Source of the DNA: Phycisphaerales bacterium
GTDB taxonomy: Bacteria > Planctomycetota > Phycisphaerae > Phycisphaerales > Phycisphaeraceae
Assembly (NCBI GenBank): GCA_012031455.1
Contig: JAAUTM010000042.1
Span: 1-8,212, forward strand
Direction of reading: 5' to 3'
DNA length: 8,212 bases
Each line of letters begins with the position of its first letter. Positions within the stretch are counted from its first letter, which is position 1. This document shows positions 1 through 7,136 of this stretch, one piece after another. A program made the position numbers and the translations under genes. The notes beneath the pieces are model-generated. The model made no database searches, was not told the origin of the DNA, and saw only the letters and a program-made list of their open reading frames with translations.

Positions 1-1041
1 GGGGCCAGTGACGATGACGATGCCGTTGGGCTTATTGAGGAGCTGGCGGAAGATGTCCAGGTCTTCATGGCGCAGACCGAGCTTTTCCAGATCTAGCTGG
101 ACGTTGGACCGATCCAGCACACGCATGACCACCGATTCACCGAACATGGTGGGTAGCACAGCCACACGCAAATCCACCGGAGCGTTGTTGACGGTCAGTT
201 CGATTCGGCCATCTTGAGGCAGGCGACGCTCGGCAATGTCCAGATTCGACATAACCTTGATACGGCTGACGATCGGCATCGCCAGGTATTTGGGCGGGGG
301 GATCATGTCATAAAGCACACCATCGATGCGGTAACGCATCTTGAATTCATCTTCGAAGGGCTCGAAATGCACGTCGGAAGCTTTGTCTTTGATTGCCTGC
401 ATCAGTACGAGGTTCAGCAGACGCTTGACTTTGTTGTCATCAGCAGCTTCGAGAAGGGTGTCAAGGTCGATGGACTGGCCACGGTCTTTGAGGGCTTCGA
501 GCTTGGCATCGCCAGAGAGTTCACCGATCAGGCTGGTGAGGGATTCTTCCTGATGGTCGCCCCCATAGAGCTTGGCCATCTGCTTGTCGATCTGGGCAGC
601 ATCGGCGATGACCGGTCGCACGTTGTAACCCATGAGCATCTTCAGGTCATCAATGGCTCGGAAATTGTTGGCGTTTTTGAGTGCTACCGTCAGGGTACGG
701 CTACCCGCGTCATAACGGATGGGAAGCACCTGATAGGCTTTGGCGGTCTCGGCTGGGAGGATCTTGGCCACATCCTGGGAAATATTCATGGAACCCAGAT
801 CAGTCGCTTCGATGCCTTGCTGGGCTGCCAGAGCGATGTTGAGGTCGGTCTCAACAATATAACCCAGTTCAATCAAAAGCTGACCTAGCGGTCGTCGTTG
901 TTGCTGCTGAAGCTGCAAGGCTTCGTGAACCTGATCACGGTTCACCTTGGCCATTTTGGTAAGGATGCGCCCCAGACGTTGACCTTTAAGTTCGGTCACA
1001 TCGAGTTTAGGTGGGCCTTTGCCGGTGGGCTTTTCTGCCAT
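1..1041 (-). CDS. gspE: GspE/PilB-family type II secretion / type IV pilus extension ATPase, partial (C-terminus beyond left edge)
   Basis: This is a hexameric cytoplasmic motor ATPase that powers pilin or pseudopilin polymerisation. The 347 visible residues start at ATG 1041-1039, with GGGG (1053-1050) eight bases upstream as ribosome binding site. Residues about 20-80 form a tandem MshEN domain: a first repeat with RLG at 23-25 and AL..Q at 41-45, and a second with LG at 52-53, ending ALAAQQG. Residues about 200-330 are the N-terminal subdomain of the ATPase, with ASDVHFEP (221-228), RYRIDG (236-241), RRLPQDGRI (272-280) and GESVVMRVL (301-309). The window ends in VTGP, the first residues of Walker A, so the catalytic half is not visible. 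It is a paralogue of the gene at 2759-4516 and lies downstream of pilT, but a 464-base gap suggests separate transcription. PilB and GspE cannot be told apart here. The family assignment is secure. Confidence 0.93.
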   Translation of the reverse strand, partial: MAEKPTGKGPPKLDVTELKGQRLGRILTKMAKVNRDQVHEALQLQQQQRRPLGQLLIELGYIVETDLNIALAAQQGIEATDLGSMNISQDVAKILPAETAKAYQVLPIRYDAGSRTLTVALKNANNFRAIDDLKMLMGYNVRPVIADAAQIDKQMAKLYGGDHQEESLTSLIGELSGDAKLEALKDRGQSIDLDTLLEAADDNKVKRLLNLVLMQAIKDKASDVHFEPFEDEFKMRYRIDGVLYDMIPPPKYLAMPIVSRIKVMSNLDIAERRLPQDGRIELTVNNAPVDLRVAVLPTMFGESVVMRVLDRSNVQLDLEKLGLRHEDLDIFRQLLNKPNGIVIVTGP

Positions 1042-1241
1042 GGTCAGATCCCCTGATATTCAAACTTCTATCGAGGCTTAGATCCGTACATTACCGCACA
1101 TATCTTTATTCAAAAAACCATGTGTCCAATCAAAATCATCGTAAGTCATGGTTAGTATTTCGTGAAGGCGACTCGCTTCTTGTTACAACTGTTGTTGATT
1201 CATGTAGGTTTGGCGATGAAGCTCGTAAGGTCAACATATAT

Positions 1242-1269
1242 ATCCTAGACTGATTTCGACCGATCGCAA
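1242..1269 (-). promoter_or_regulatory. Possible promoter for the second gspE-like gene
   Basis: On the minus strand TTGCGA (1269-1264) and TAGGAT (1247-1242) are separated by 16 bases. Each box matches the sigma70 consensus at four of six positions. They lie in the AT-rich gap about 200 bases upstream of the ATG at 1041. A nearby TTGACT (1273-1268) is a better -35 box but has no good -10 at normal spacing. In AT-rich DNA such matches arise often by chance, so this is only a candidate. Confidence 0.22.
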
Positions 1270-1444
1270 GTCAAAAGTATCATTATTTATGTATAGACAG
1301 TCGGTATTTCATACAAAATAATGGATAATGTGATCTGCGATTAATGATTGTTTAGGGGTTCACAATAAATGTTGGGTGTTTGGCCTGCAAGAGGTTTGTT
1401 GAAATCCTTACGAATATTTCACACAGGAAAGGTGGTTGATTTGT

Positions 1445-1470
1445 GAGAAATCACCCTCGAAGAGTGACTC
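1445..1470 (-). terminator. Weak terminator-like hairpin after pilT
   Basis: On the minus strand the segment 1467-1451 reads TCACTCT-TCG-AGGGTGA. It can fold into a seven-pair stem including one G-T pair, followed by TTTCTC rather than a clean T run. It lies about 40 bases past the pilT stop codon. The position is right for a terminator, but the poor T tract and tight loop make termination uncertain. Confidence 0.3.
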
Positions 1471-1505
1471 CAGATGTGTTGGGGTTTTGTGTAATTTCGT
1501 GTGCT

Positions 1506-2624
1506 TTATTTCTCAGCGACATCTTCAAGGTCCAATTCGGTACGGCCGACCTTGCCGCCAGCCCGGTGGATTTTTTCAATCACTGCTGAAGAGTCTCGGC
1601 TCTTGTCAACCATTTCCTCTGCGGACACCCAGCCTTTGGAGTACATCTCCCAAAGGTGGTCGTCCAATAACTGCATGCCGAATTTCTTGCCGGTTTGAAT
1701 GGCGGAGTCGATTCGGAAGGTTTTGTTCTCGCGAATGAGGTTGGCGATGGCGGGGGTGACCACCAAAAATTCATAAGCAGCAACCATGCCCTTGCGGTCA
1801 ATGCGAGGGAGCAATTGCTGGCTCAACACAGCCATGAGGGAGGTGGAAAGCTGTACACGGATCTGGTTCTGCTGGGCAACGGGGAAGGCATCGACAATAC
1901 GGTTGATGGTACCGCCCGCACCGGTGGTGTGCAGGGTGCCGAATACCAAGTGGCCAGTTTCAGCAGCGCGGATGGCAGCCTCGATGGTTTCCAAGTCGCG
2001 CATTTCGCCCACGAGCATCACGTCCGGGTCCTGTCGTAAGGCTCGTCGCAAGGCCTCGGCGAAGCTCGGTACATCGTTGCCCACTTCGCGCTGGTTGACG
2101 ATGCTCTTTTTATGGCCGTGGTAATACTCAATGGGGTCTTCAATGGTGATGAGGTGGCGGTCGTAATTGTCGTTGATATGGTCGATCATCGTCGCCAGAG
2201 TGGTGGTTTTACCCGATCCGGTCGGTCCGGTCACCAGGAACAAACCACGGGGGCGGCGGCACAGCTCCTTGACGATAACGGGTAGGCCGATGTCCTCAAA
2301 GGAGAGCAGTTTGTTGGGGATCAGTCGCAAAACCACGCCGACGTTGCTGCGTTGTTTGAAGATGGAGACGCGGAAGCGTGCAAGATCGCCGTAGGCAAAG
2401 CCGAAGTCGGAGCCGCCTTCTTCCTGAAGCTCGGTCTGCGAGCGTTCGGGGGCGATGGATTTCATGAGGGCCATGGTGTCCGCCGGTTCGAGCACCTTGG
2501 TGCGCAGTTCGACAAGCCTGCCGCGAATGCGCAGAGTCGGAGGTTTGCCGACGGTCAAATGCAAGTCGCTGGCGTTCTGTTTGACGACGGTGTCGAGAAG
2601 GCGGTCAATGTGAATCGTGGACAT
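1506..2624 (-). CDS. pilT: PilT, type IV pilus twitching-motility retraction ATPase
   Basis: PilT is the hexameric motor at the inner-membrane base of the type IV pilus that depolymerises the pilus and drives retraction and twitching. The start is ATG 2624-2622, giving 372 residues, slightly longer than the usual 340-370. The frame stays open upstream to a TTG at 2717, but those 31 residues have no family character, and the true PilT N-terminus (IDRLLDTVVKQNASDLHLTVG) begins right after this ATG. GGAA lies six bases before it. Visible motifs are Walker A GPTGSGKT (133-140), Asp box ITIEDPIEY (159-167), Walker B VMLVGEMRD (202-210), His box ETGHLVFGTLHT (222-233) and AIANLIRE (292-299), which corresponds to the PilT hallmark AIRNLIRE with one R-to-A change. 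It follows the gspE/pilB-like gene by 134 bases with no clear terminator between, so co-transcription is likely. Confidence 0.95.
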   Translation of the reverse strand: MSTIHIDRLLDTVVKQNASDLHLTVGKPPTLRIRGRLVELRTKVLEPADTMALMKSIAPERSQTELQEEGGSDFGFAYGDLARFRVSIFKQRSNVGVVLRLIPNKLLSFEDIGLPVIVKELCRRPRGLFLVTGPTGSGKTTTLATMIDHINDNYDRHLITIEDPIEYYHGHKKSIVNQREVGNDVPSFAEALRRALRQDPDVMLVGEMRDLETIEAAIRAAETGHLVFGTLHTTGAGGTINRIVDAFPVAQQNQIRVQLSTSLMAVLSQQLLPRIDRKGMVAAYEFLVVTPAIANLIRENKTFRIDSAIQTGKKFGMQLLDDHLWEMYSKGWVSAEEMVDKSRDSSAVIEKIHRAGGKVGRTELDLEDVAEK

Positions 2625-2758
2625 TGTTGATTCCGTTAAGGGGGCAATACGATCATTCGGCCACGCGGCATTTTCGGTGATGGTGAGTCCGCTCGCGGAG
2701 CTCGTAGACCCACCCAATATCAGTTAAAGACAGAACGGGTCGCAGTGCTAACCTTCAG

Positions 2759-4516
2759 TTACACCGCTGCGGGGGCTTCTTCCTCCTCCATGTCGATCAG
2801 GCCTTCAACCTGAGTGATGCGGGAGATTTCGTCCATGGTGGTGAAACCATCAAGGATTTTCAATCGGCCATCGCCCAGCAGGTTGCGCATGCCTGAAGCC
2901 AGAGCAGCGGTACGAATATGCGACACCGGCGAGCGTTTGAACGCCAGTTCGCGGATTTCCGAGTTCATGAGCATCAATTCGTAGATACCCTGCCGACCAC
3001 GGTATCCGGTGTTGTTGCAATCCGGGCAACCCACTGCTTTGTAAATGGTCTTGCCATCCAGATCGCGTGCTGAGAGTCCCACCAGTTTCATCAGGCGAGG
3101 ATCGGGTTCGGTGTCCGGCTCCTTGCATTTGGGACACAGCAATCGCACCAGACGCTGACCCAGCACAGCTTGAATAGAGCTGGCCACCAGGAAGGGTTTC
3201 AAGCCCATGTCGATCATACGGGTGATGGCGCTGGGTGAATCGTTGGTGTGCAGCGTGGAGAACACCAGGTGGCCTGTGAGGGCTGCCTGCACCGCCACTT
3301 CGCCTACGGCCTTGTCACGGATTTCACCCACGAGAATGATGTTGGGTGCCTGACGCAGCATGGCTCGCAGAATCTTTTCAAACGTCAGGCCCACCTGTTC
3401 GTTGACTTGACATTGATTGATGCCCTTAATCATGTATTCCACCGGGTCCTCAGCGGTGATGATTTTTTTATCAGGGCGGTTGAGCGTGTCCAATGCACCG
3501 TAGAGCGTGGTGGTTTTGCCCGAACCCGTGGGACCGGTGACCAGGAAGATGCCGTTAGGCCGGCGAATAATGCGGTTGAACTGTTCGAGGGTATCCTCAC
3601 GCATGCCCAGTCGAGCCAAACCGATCTTGGCTGATTCAGGACGCAAAATACGCATGACCACCGATTCGCCATGGTAGCTGGGGCACACAGCCACGCGGAA
3701 GTCGATGATCTCAGTACCGGTTTTCTTTTTAATACGGCCGTCTTGAGGAACTCGTTTTTCCTCGACGCGCATCCCGGACATGATTTTCACACGGGCAATG
3801 ACAGCTGCCTGCACCCGTTTGGGCAGGGGGTCTTTCTCCACGCACACACCATCGATACGGAAACGCAAGCGAACCTTGTTGGCAAAAGGTTCGATGTGAA
3901 TATCAGAAGCACGACTGTTGACCGCATCGTCGATGATCTGGTTCACGAGACGGATGACTGGGGCACTGGCATCTTCGCCTTCGGTGGAGCCGATCTGTTC
4001 GCCGAGGTTGGCCAAGTCGATCGACTGCTGCGAAAGATCGATGGACAGCGACTTCACAGCTTCATCGATGCTCGACCTGCTTTCGCTGAACATGCGCTCG
4101 ATGGTTTCCTTGATTTTGCCCTTGGCGGCCAGAACCAGATCAAGGTCGGCATTGAGGCGGAAGCGCAGGGTGTCGATGGATTCGATGTCCATCGGATCGT
4201 GGATCACCAGACGCAGTTTGCCGCCTTTTTTCTCCAGCGGCAGGATGAGATGCTTGCGAATAAGTTCCTGAGGAATGAGCTTCACATTGTCGCGGGTGAT
4301 GGCATCAGGCTTGTCCAGATCGATAAATTCCAGGCCGTATTGGTTGGCCAGCGCTTTGGCGACGTTGGACTCGGTGACGAAGTTGCGGTCGGCCAGTACC
4401 TCCCCGATGCGCTTGCCCTGGACCTTGGCAATTTTCAGAGCCTCATCCAATTGCTTGTCATTGAGCAGGCCCCACTCTTTGAGAATTTCACCGAGCTTCT
4501 TCTGCTTGCGAGCCAT
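2759..4516 (-). CDS. gspE: GspE/PilB-family type IV pilus assembly / type II secretion ATPase (MshEN plus zinc motif)
   Basis: This is a complete 585-residue extension motor ATPase. The ATG at 4516-4514 is preceded by GAGG (4525-4522) at five bases. An in-frame GTG at 4522 lies inside that ribosome binding site and is unlikely to be the start. Residues about 7-70 form an MshEN domain (LGEIL, then RIGEVL, then ALANQYG). After a linker come ASDIHIEP (203-210), FRIDG (219-223), Walker A GPTGSGKT (328-335), Asp box TAEDPVEY (354-361), Walker B IILVGEIRD (393-401) and TGHLVFSTLHT. Four cysteines, C461/C464 and C497/C500 (CPKC, CPDC), form the family's zinc-binding insert. The C-terminus is acidic (MEEEEAP). 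The adjacent pilT favours a PilB role, but GspE of type II secretion cannot be excluded because no pilin, PilC or secretin gene is in view. A strong promoter candidate lies at 4665-4637. Confidence 0.95.
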   Translation of the reverse strand: MARKQKKLGEILKEWGLLNDKQLDEALKIAKVQGKRIGEVLADRNFVTESNVAKALANQYGLEFIDLDKPDAITRDNVKLIPQELIRKHLILPLEKKGGKLRLVIHDPMDIESIDTLRFRLNADLDLVLAAKGKIKETIERMFSESRSSIDEAVKSLSIDLSQQSIDLANLGEQIGSTEGEDASAPVIRLVNQIIDDAVNSRASDIHIEPFANKVRLRFRIDGVCVEKDPLPKRVQAAVIARVKIMSGMRVEEKRVPQDGRIKKKTGTEIIDFRVAVCPSYHGESVVMRILRPESAKIGLARLGMREDTLEQFNRIIRRPNGIFLVTGPTGSGKTTTLYGALDTLNRPDKKIITAEDPVEYMIKGINQCQVNEQVGLTFEKILRAMLRQAPNIILVGEIRDKAVGEVAVQAALTGHLVFSTLHTNDSPSAITRMIDMGLKPFLVASSIQAVLGQRLVRLLCPKCKEPDTEPDPRLMKLVGLSARDLDGKTIYKAVGCPDCNNTGYRGRQGIYELMLMNSEIRELAFKRSPVSHIRTAALASGMRNLLGDGRLKILDGFTTMDEISRITQVEGLIDMEEEEAPAAV

Positions 4517-4550
4517 GCACACCTCATGAAGCGGAGCTTCAGGTCAATAG

Positions 4551-4588
4551 AAGCCTGATGAATAACCCAGACGATCTGAATCAGGCTT
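4551..4588 (-). repeat. Perfect 9-bp inverted repeat in the gspE/pilB leader
   Basis: AAGCCTGAT at 4551-4559 is matched exactly by ATCAGGCTT at 4580-4588, with 20 bases between. It falls between the promoter candidate (4665-4637) and the start codon (4516), so in the transcript it could form a nine-pair hairpin ending 34 bases before the ATG. No T run follows, so it is not a normal terminator. It could equally be a dimeric-protein operator or a chance palindrome. Confidence 0.5.
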
Positions 4589-4636
4589 GCGGGGTATCAC
4601 CAGCGAGGACCGAACATTACAATTCGTAGATTTACC

Positions 4637-4665
4637 ATTATGAATCCCGAAACTGGAATTGGCAA
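4637..4665 (-). promoter_or_regulatory. Sigma70-like promoter for the gspE/pilB-pilT unit
   Basis: On the minus strand TTGCCA (4665-4660) and CATAAT (4642-4637) are separated by exactly 17 bases. Each box matches the consensus at five of six positions. Transcription would begin near 4630, giving a leader of about 114 bases that includes the inverted repeat at 4551-4588. The position, just upstream of the first gene of the minus-strand motor block, supports the call. No experimental start is known. Confidence 0.5.
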
Positions 4666-4780
4666 CTGAATCCCACCATCGCAACGGATATAGCCATGAT
4701 CCTCGGTTCATCATAACCTTGAGCAGGGGGCCAGTATCTCTTCCGCAGTGCAGGCATTTGCCCTGTCGGGCTGGATCGAG

Positions 4781-4809
4781 TTGGCGATTCTTGCCCTTGT
4801 GTTTATGAT
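4781..4809 (+). promoter_or_regulatory. Sigma70-like promoter for the universal stress protein gene
   Basis: TTGGCG (4781-4786) and TATGAT (4804-4809) are separated by 17 bases. The -35 box matches the consensus at four positions and the -10 box at five. Transcription would start near 4816, leaving a leader of about 50 bases before the TTG start at 4867. It is divergent from the minus-strand promoter candidate, with about 115 bases between the two -35 boxes. Confidence 0.45.
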
Positions 4810-4866
4810 GAGTTTTTAGCAAGATGGGCCGGGGATAATGATTTCGTATGGGCAAGGAGTTGAAAG

Positions 4867-5292
4867 TTGAGCAAAAGCAGGCTGTTGATTGCGGTCAGTT
4901 CCCCATGGGCAAGCGAAAAGCTTACGGCTCCACTGGCGGACTTCGCCAAACGTCTGGAGGCGGATGTGCTCGTGGCTCACGTGGCGGAGGTCAAGGATCA
5001 GGACGAAAGCGAGGATGATGCCAGCGCCCGAGGGGAACAAACGCTCAAACTGCTGATCGATGGCCTCAAAGGAGCGGGGCTTAACGCTGAGGGAGTGATG
5101 CTTTTTTCCGATGATGTACCCAAAGCCATCCTCAACACCGCGCATGCCCGTGAATGCACCATGATCGTGATCGGTTTGACCAGCAAGGGGGCATTCAAAC
5201 GCCTGATTGCCGGGGATGTGCCAACTGCCATCATCCGCGCTGCCGACCTGCCCGTGCTCATGTGCCCGGCCAACTGGTCAGGGTCGCTTTGA
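4867..5292 (+). CDS. Universal stress protein (UspA family), single domain
   Basis: This 141-residue protein has the alternating strand-helix pattern of one Usp domain: strand LLIAV (6-10), strand VLVAHVAEV (34-42), a TMIVIG strand (98-103) and a closing strand LPVLMCP (128-134). Usp proteins are small cytosolic dimers linked to stress survival. The start is TTG at 4867, chosen because AAGGAG (4854-4859) lies seven bases upstream and the family N-terminus begins here; the ATG at 4848 is in another frame. Nucleotide-binding residues look degraded. The Asp usually found after strand 1 is replaced (IAVSSP), and the G-x2-G-x9-G-S/T loop reads GLTSKGAFKRLIAGDV (103-118), with S106 in place of the second Gly and D117 in place of Ser/Thr. 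It is therefore probably of the non-ATP-binding type. It is the only plus-strand gene here and ends 14 bases from the end of the convergent HDOD-GGDEF gene. Confidence 0.85.
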   Translation: MSKSRLLIAVSSPWASEKLTAPLADFAKRLEADVLVAHVAEVKDQDESEDDASARGEQTLKLLIDGLKGAGLNAEGVMLFSDDVPKAILNTAHARECTMIVIGLTSKGAFKRLIAGDVPTAIIRAADLPVLMCPANWSGSL

Positions 5293-5306
5293 TAGAACGA
5301 TACATT

Positions 5307-6838
5307 TCATGCCGCATTCTGTGCGGTGCTGGCTCCGCCTGTGCCTGTGACTGACGCTGCTTTGGGCTTGGGGGCAAAGACTCTGACACAGTTTCGTCCC
5401 GAGGCTTTGGCGGCATAAACACCCTGGTCCGCTGCCTTGATGAACTGTTCCACATTGGCAAAAAACTGTCCGTCATGCGTGGCCACGCCGATGCTGACGG
5501 TCACCTTGAGCTTGCGACCATCATCGGTGTGAATGGGGGAATCTTCAATGAGTTTGCGGGTGCTCTCGGCGATTTGGGCGGCATTGACTCGAATCGTATC
5601 GGGCATCACCACGGCGAACTCTTCCCCGCCGTAGCGAGCCACCAGTGACCCTTGCGGGGCTGTCTTTTTCAGGTTCGCAGCCACCTCAATGAGCACGCGG
5701 TCCCCGATCAGGTGGCCATAGGTATCATTGAAACTTTTAAACTTGTCCGCATCAATGAAAAGCAGCGATACAGGAGCGCCTTGGGCGGTGACCTTGGCAA
5801 ACTCCTCGGTGATGAATTCATTAAACGTGCGCCGGTTGGCGGCACCGGTGAGGGAATCGGTGGAGGCTTGTTGCGCCAGTTCACGGTTCTGCAGTTCAAG
5901 CTCGTTGGATTTCTGTGCCTGTTGCAGGCTGATATTCAGCAGCGCTTCGTTGGCGCGTGCCAGAATCTCATCCGCATTACCCAGATGACCGGTGGGCAGA
6001 TCAAAGAGGCGGCGCATCTCCACCGTGTTCTTGTGCATGTCCGCCAGCAGCGGTTCGGAAGACTCCCTTGGCATGTTGAACCAGTTCTGGGCCATCAGGT
6101 AATAGTTCTGCAAAGCCACGGCAGGCTTGTCACTCATGAACACTTCCGCCACCCGGTTACCCAGCCCCACACAGCGGACCAAGCCGGAAATTTCGTCAGG
6201 GCAGTTCTCTGGCTTTTCGTGATGGCGTATCGGTTCAATCAGGATCGGGGGCAGCTTCCACGATTCCGCCAGGGCTGCTCCCACCTGGGCATGATCCAAC
6301 TGGAATTGCTCGGTCTCCAGCCGCAACAGCAAAGCGTGGTCGGTCCCAGCCTGACTGACCAGATGGGTGTAATTGGCACCCAGTGTCTGCGCCATGACGA
6401 TCAAGCCAAGGTCCTGCAGCAAGCCGCCCAGAAAGGATTCTTCCTGCTGAGGGATGCCGTTCTCGCGTGCCAGTGAACGTGCGGCTACGGCTGTGAACAA
6501 ACTACGTTTCCAGTACGCCAGATGGTCAAAATCCCCGTGGTTGGCTTCCTTGAGATGTGCACCAGCGAGAAGCCCAAGGCCAGTGTGCGCACCGCATTGA
6601 GTCCCAGAATGACCAGGGCATGGGTGATCGTGGAAATGGTTTTGGTCTGGCCGTAGAACGTGGAATTGACCGTCTTGAGAATCTTGCCGGCCAGTGCCGG
6701 ATCATGACTGATCGTGTCGGCGATCTGGCGAATATTCACATCCCGCTGTTGCACCAGGTCGATCACTTCCAACGCAATCGTCGGCAGACTCGGCAGCCTG
6801 GGTGATCGCAGCATCTGATCCAGCAATGCATGATTCAT
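5307..6838 (-). pseudogene. HDOD-GGDEF protein (putative diguanylate cyclase), interrupted by a one-base frameshift
   Basis: The intact protein would combine an N-terminal HDOD domain with a C-terminal GGDEF domain that makes cyclic di-GMP from two GTP. The chosen start is ATG 6838 (MNHALLDQML), preceded by a purine-rich GGGGAAGGG stretch; an upstream in-frame ATG at 6928 adds 30 residues without family character. The first frame runs 94 residues to ..GFSLVH (6557), then turns into nonfamily sequence and stops at 6485. The family sequence resumes at 6554 in another frame (LKEANHGDFDHLAYWKRSLF) and continues to TGA at 5307. One missing base near 6557-6554 explains this, giving about 510 residues. 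A signalling helix (QQAQKSNELELQNRELAQ) precedes DSLTGAANRR, the metal-site FID and an intact GGEEF (about 404-408). The usual RxxD inhibitory site is PQGS. The frameshift may be genuine decay or a sequence error; no slippery heptamer is present. Confidence 0.85.
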
Positions 6839-6890
6839 ACCCGACCCTTCCCCTTCGTACCCCCCGGATCGTCTATGTATGAACATCCTG

Positions 6891-6917
6891 CACACTTTAG
6901 CCGTGTGCCTGACACAC
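6891..6917 (-). promoter_or_regulatory. Alternating GTGTG/CACAC elements in the HDOD-GGDEF leader
   Basis: CACAC (6891-6895), GTGTG (6903-6907) and CACAC (6913-6917) allow two mutually exclusive five-pair hairpins about 55-80 bases before the start codon at 6838. The rest of 6839-7044 shows no convincing promoter pair. The arms are short and of simple composition, so chance is a fair explanation. Confidence 0.15.
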
Positions 6918-7044
6918 ATCAGTAACATCGGCCAAATCGGGCACTCGCTTAAGGTGTTTTACCGGGGTTCCCCTTTAGGTACCGAATGATTCCAACTTAT
7001 GATAATGGGCACACTTCTGAACACTGTCCATGGATGACAGGTAT

Positions 7045-7073
7045 AAAAAAGCCCACACTTTTGCGGTGTGGGC
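7045..7073 (-). terminator. Rho-independent terminator of clpC
   Basis: On the minus strand GCCCACAC (7073-7066), a seven-base loop CGCAAAA and GTGTGGGC (7058-7051) form a perfect eight-pair GC-rich stem, followed directly by six T (7050-7045). It lies 63 bases past the ClpC stop codon at 7137. It should end the clpC transcript and separate it from the HDOD-GGDEF gene downstream. Confidence 0.93.
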
Positions 7074-7136
7074 CTGTGAATGATCCGTGGGTTGATGATC
7101 CTCGACCAATTAACCATGGCTGTCTGCAATCATGCC

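Larger units (their letters stand above)
1042..1505. other. AT-rich intergenic region between pilT and the second gspE-like gene
   Basis: These 464 bases are clearly richer in A and T than the flanking genes, with runs such as ATATATAT and AATAAT, and I see no credible gene on either strand. A short plus-strand open frame at 1011-1253 has no recognisable domain and runs over the start of the second ATPase gene. The region probably holds the end of the pilT transcript (weak hairpin at 1445-1470) and the promoter of the downstream ATPase gene. I recognised no RNA gene or riboswitch. Confidence 0.6.

Noticed and set aside
214..888. Long plus-strand open frame of 224 residues
   Set aside because: It lies wholly antisense to the GspE/PilB-family ATPase at 1-1041, whose conserved motifs fix the coding strand. 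Similar plus-strand frames at 3671-4558, 5652-6476 and 7335-7946 are also shadows of real minus-strand genes.
1300..1320. Palindrome-like GTATTTCATAC in the AT-rich gap as an operator
   Set aside because: The arms are only four bases around a three-base centre, which is expected by chance in AT-rich DNA.
2625..2717. N-terminal extension of PilT to TTG 2717
   Set aside because: The extra 31 residues have no PilT character, and the typical N-terminus starts at ATG 2624 with GGAA at proper spacing.
4544..4855. Minus-strand open frame of 103 residues upstream of the gspE/pilB gene with a CLHCG motif
   Set aside because: It begins with TTG and has no recognised domain. It covers both promoter candidates and the leader inverted repeat, and its sequence looks like translated intergenic DNA.
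5312..5326. Hairpin CCGCA-TTCTG-TGCGG as a terminator for the usp gene
   Set aside because: The stem is only five pairs, no T run follows, and it lies inside the coding end of the HDOD-GGDEF gene.
6540..6570. Programmed ribosomal frameshift in the HDOD-GGDEF gene
   Set aside because: The join region reads CACATCTCAAGG, without an X-XXY-YYZ heptamer or homopolymer. A simple one-base deletion or sequence error is the better explanation.
6839..6928. N-terminal extension of HDOD-GGDEF from ATG 6928
   Set aside because: The added 30 residues lack domain character, and ATG 6838 has a stronger purine-rich ribosome binding site just before it and directly precedes the HDOD sequence.
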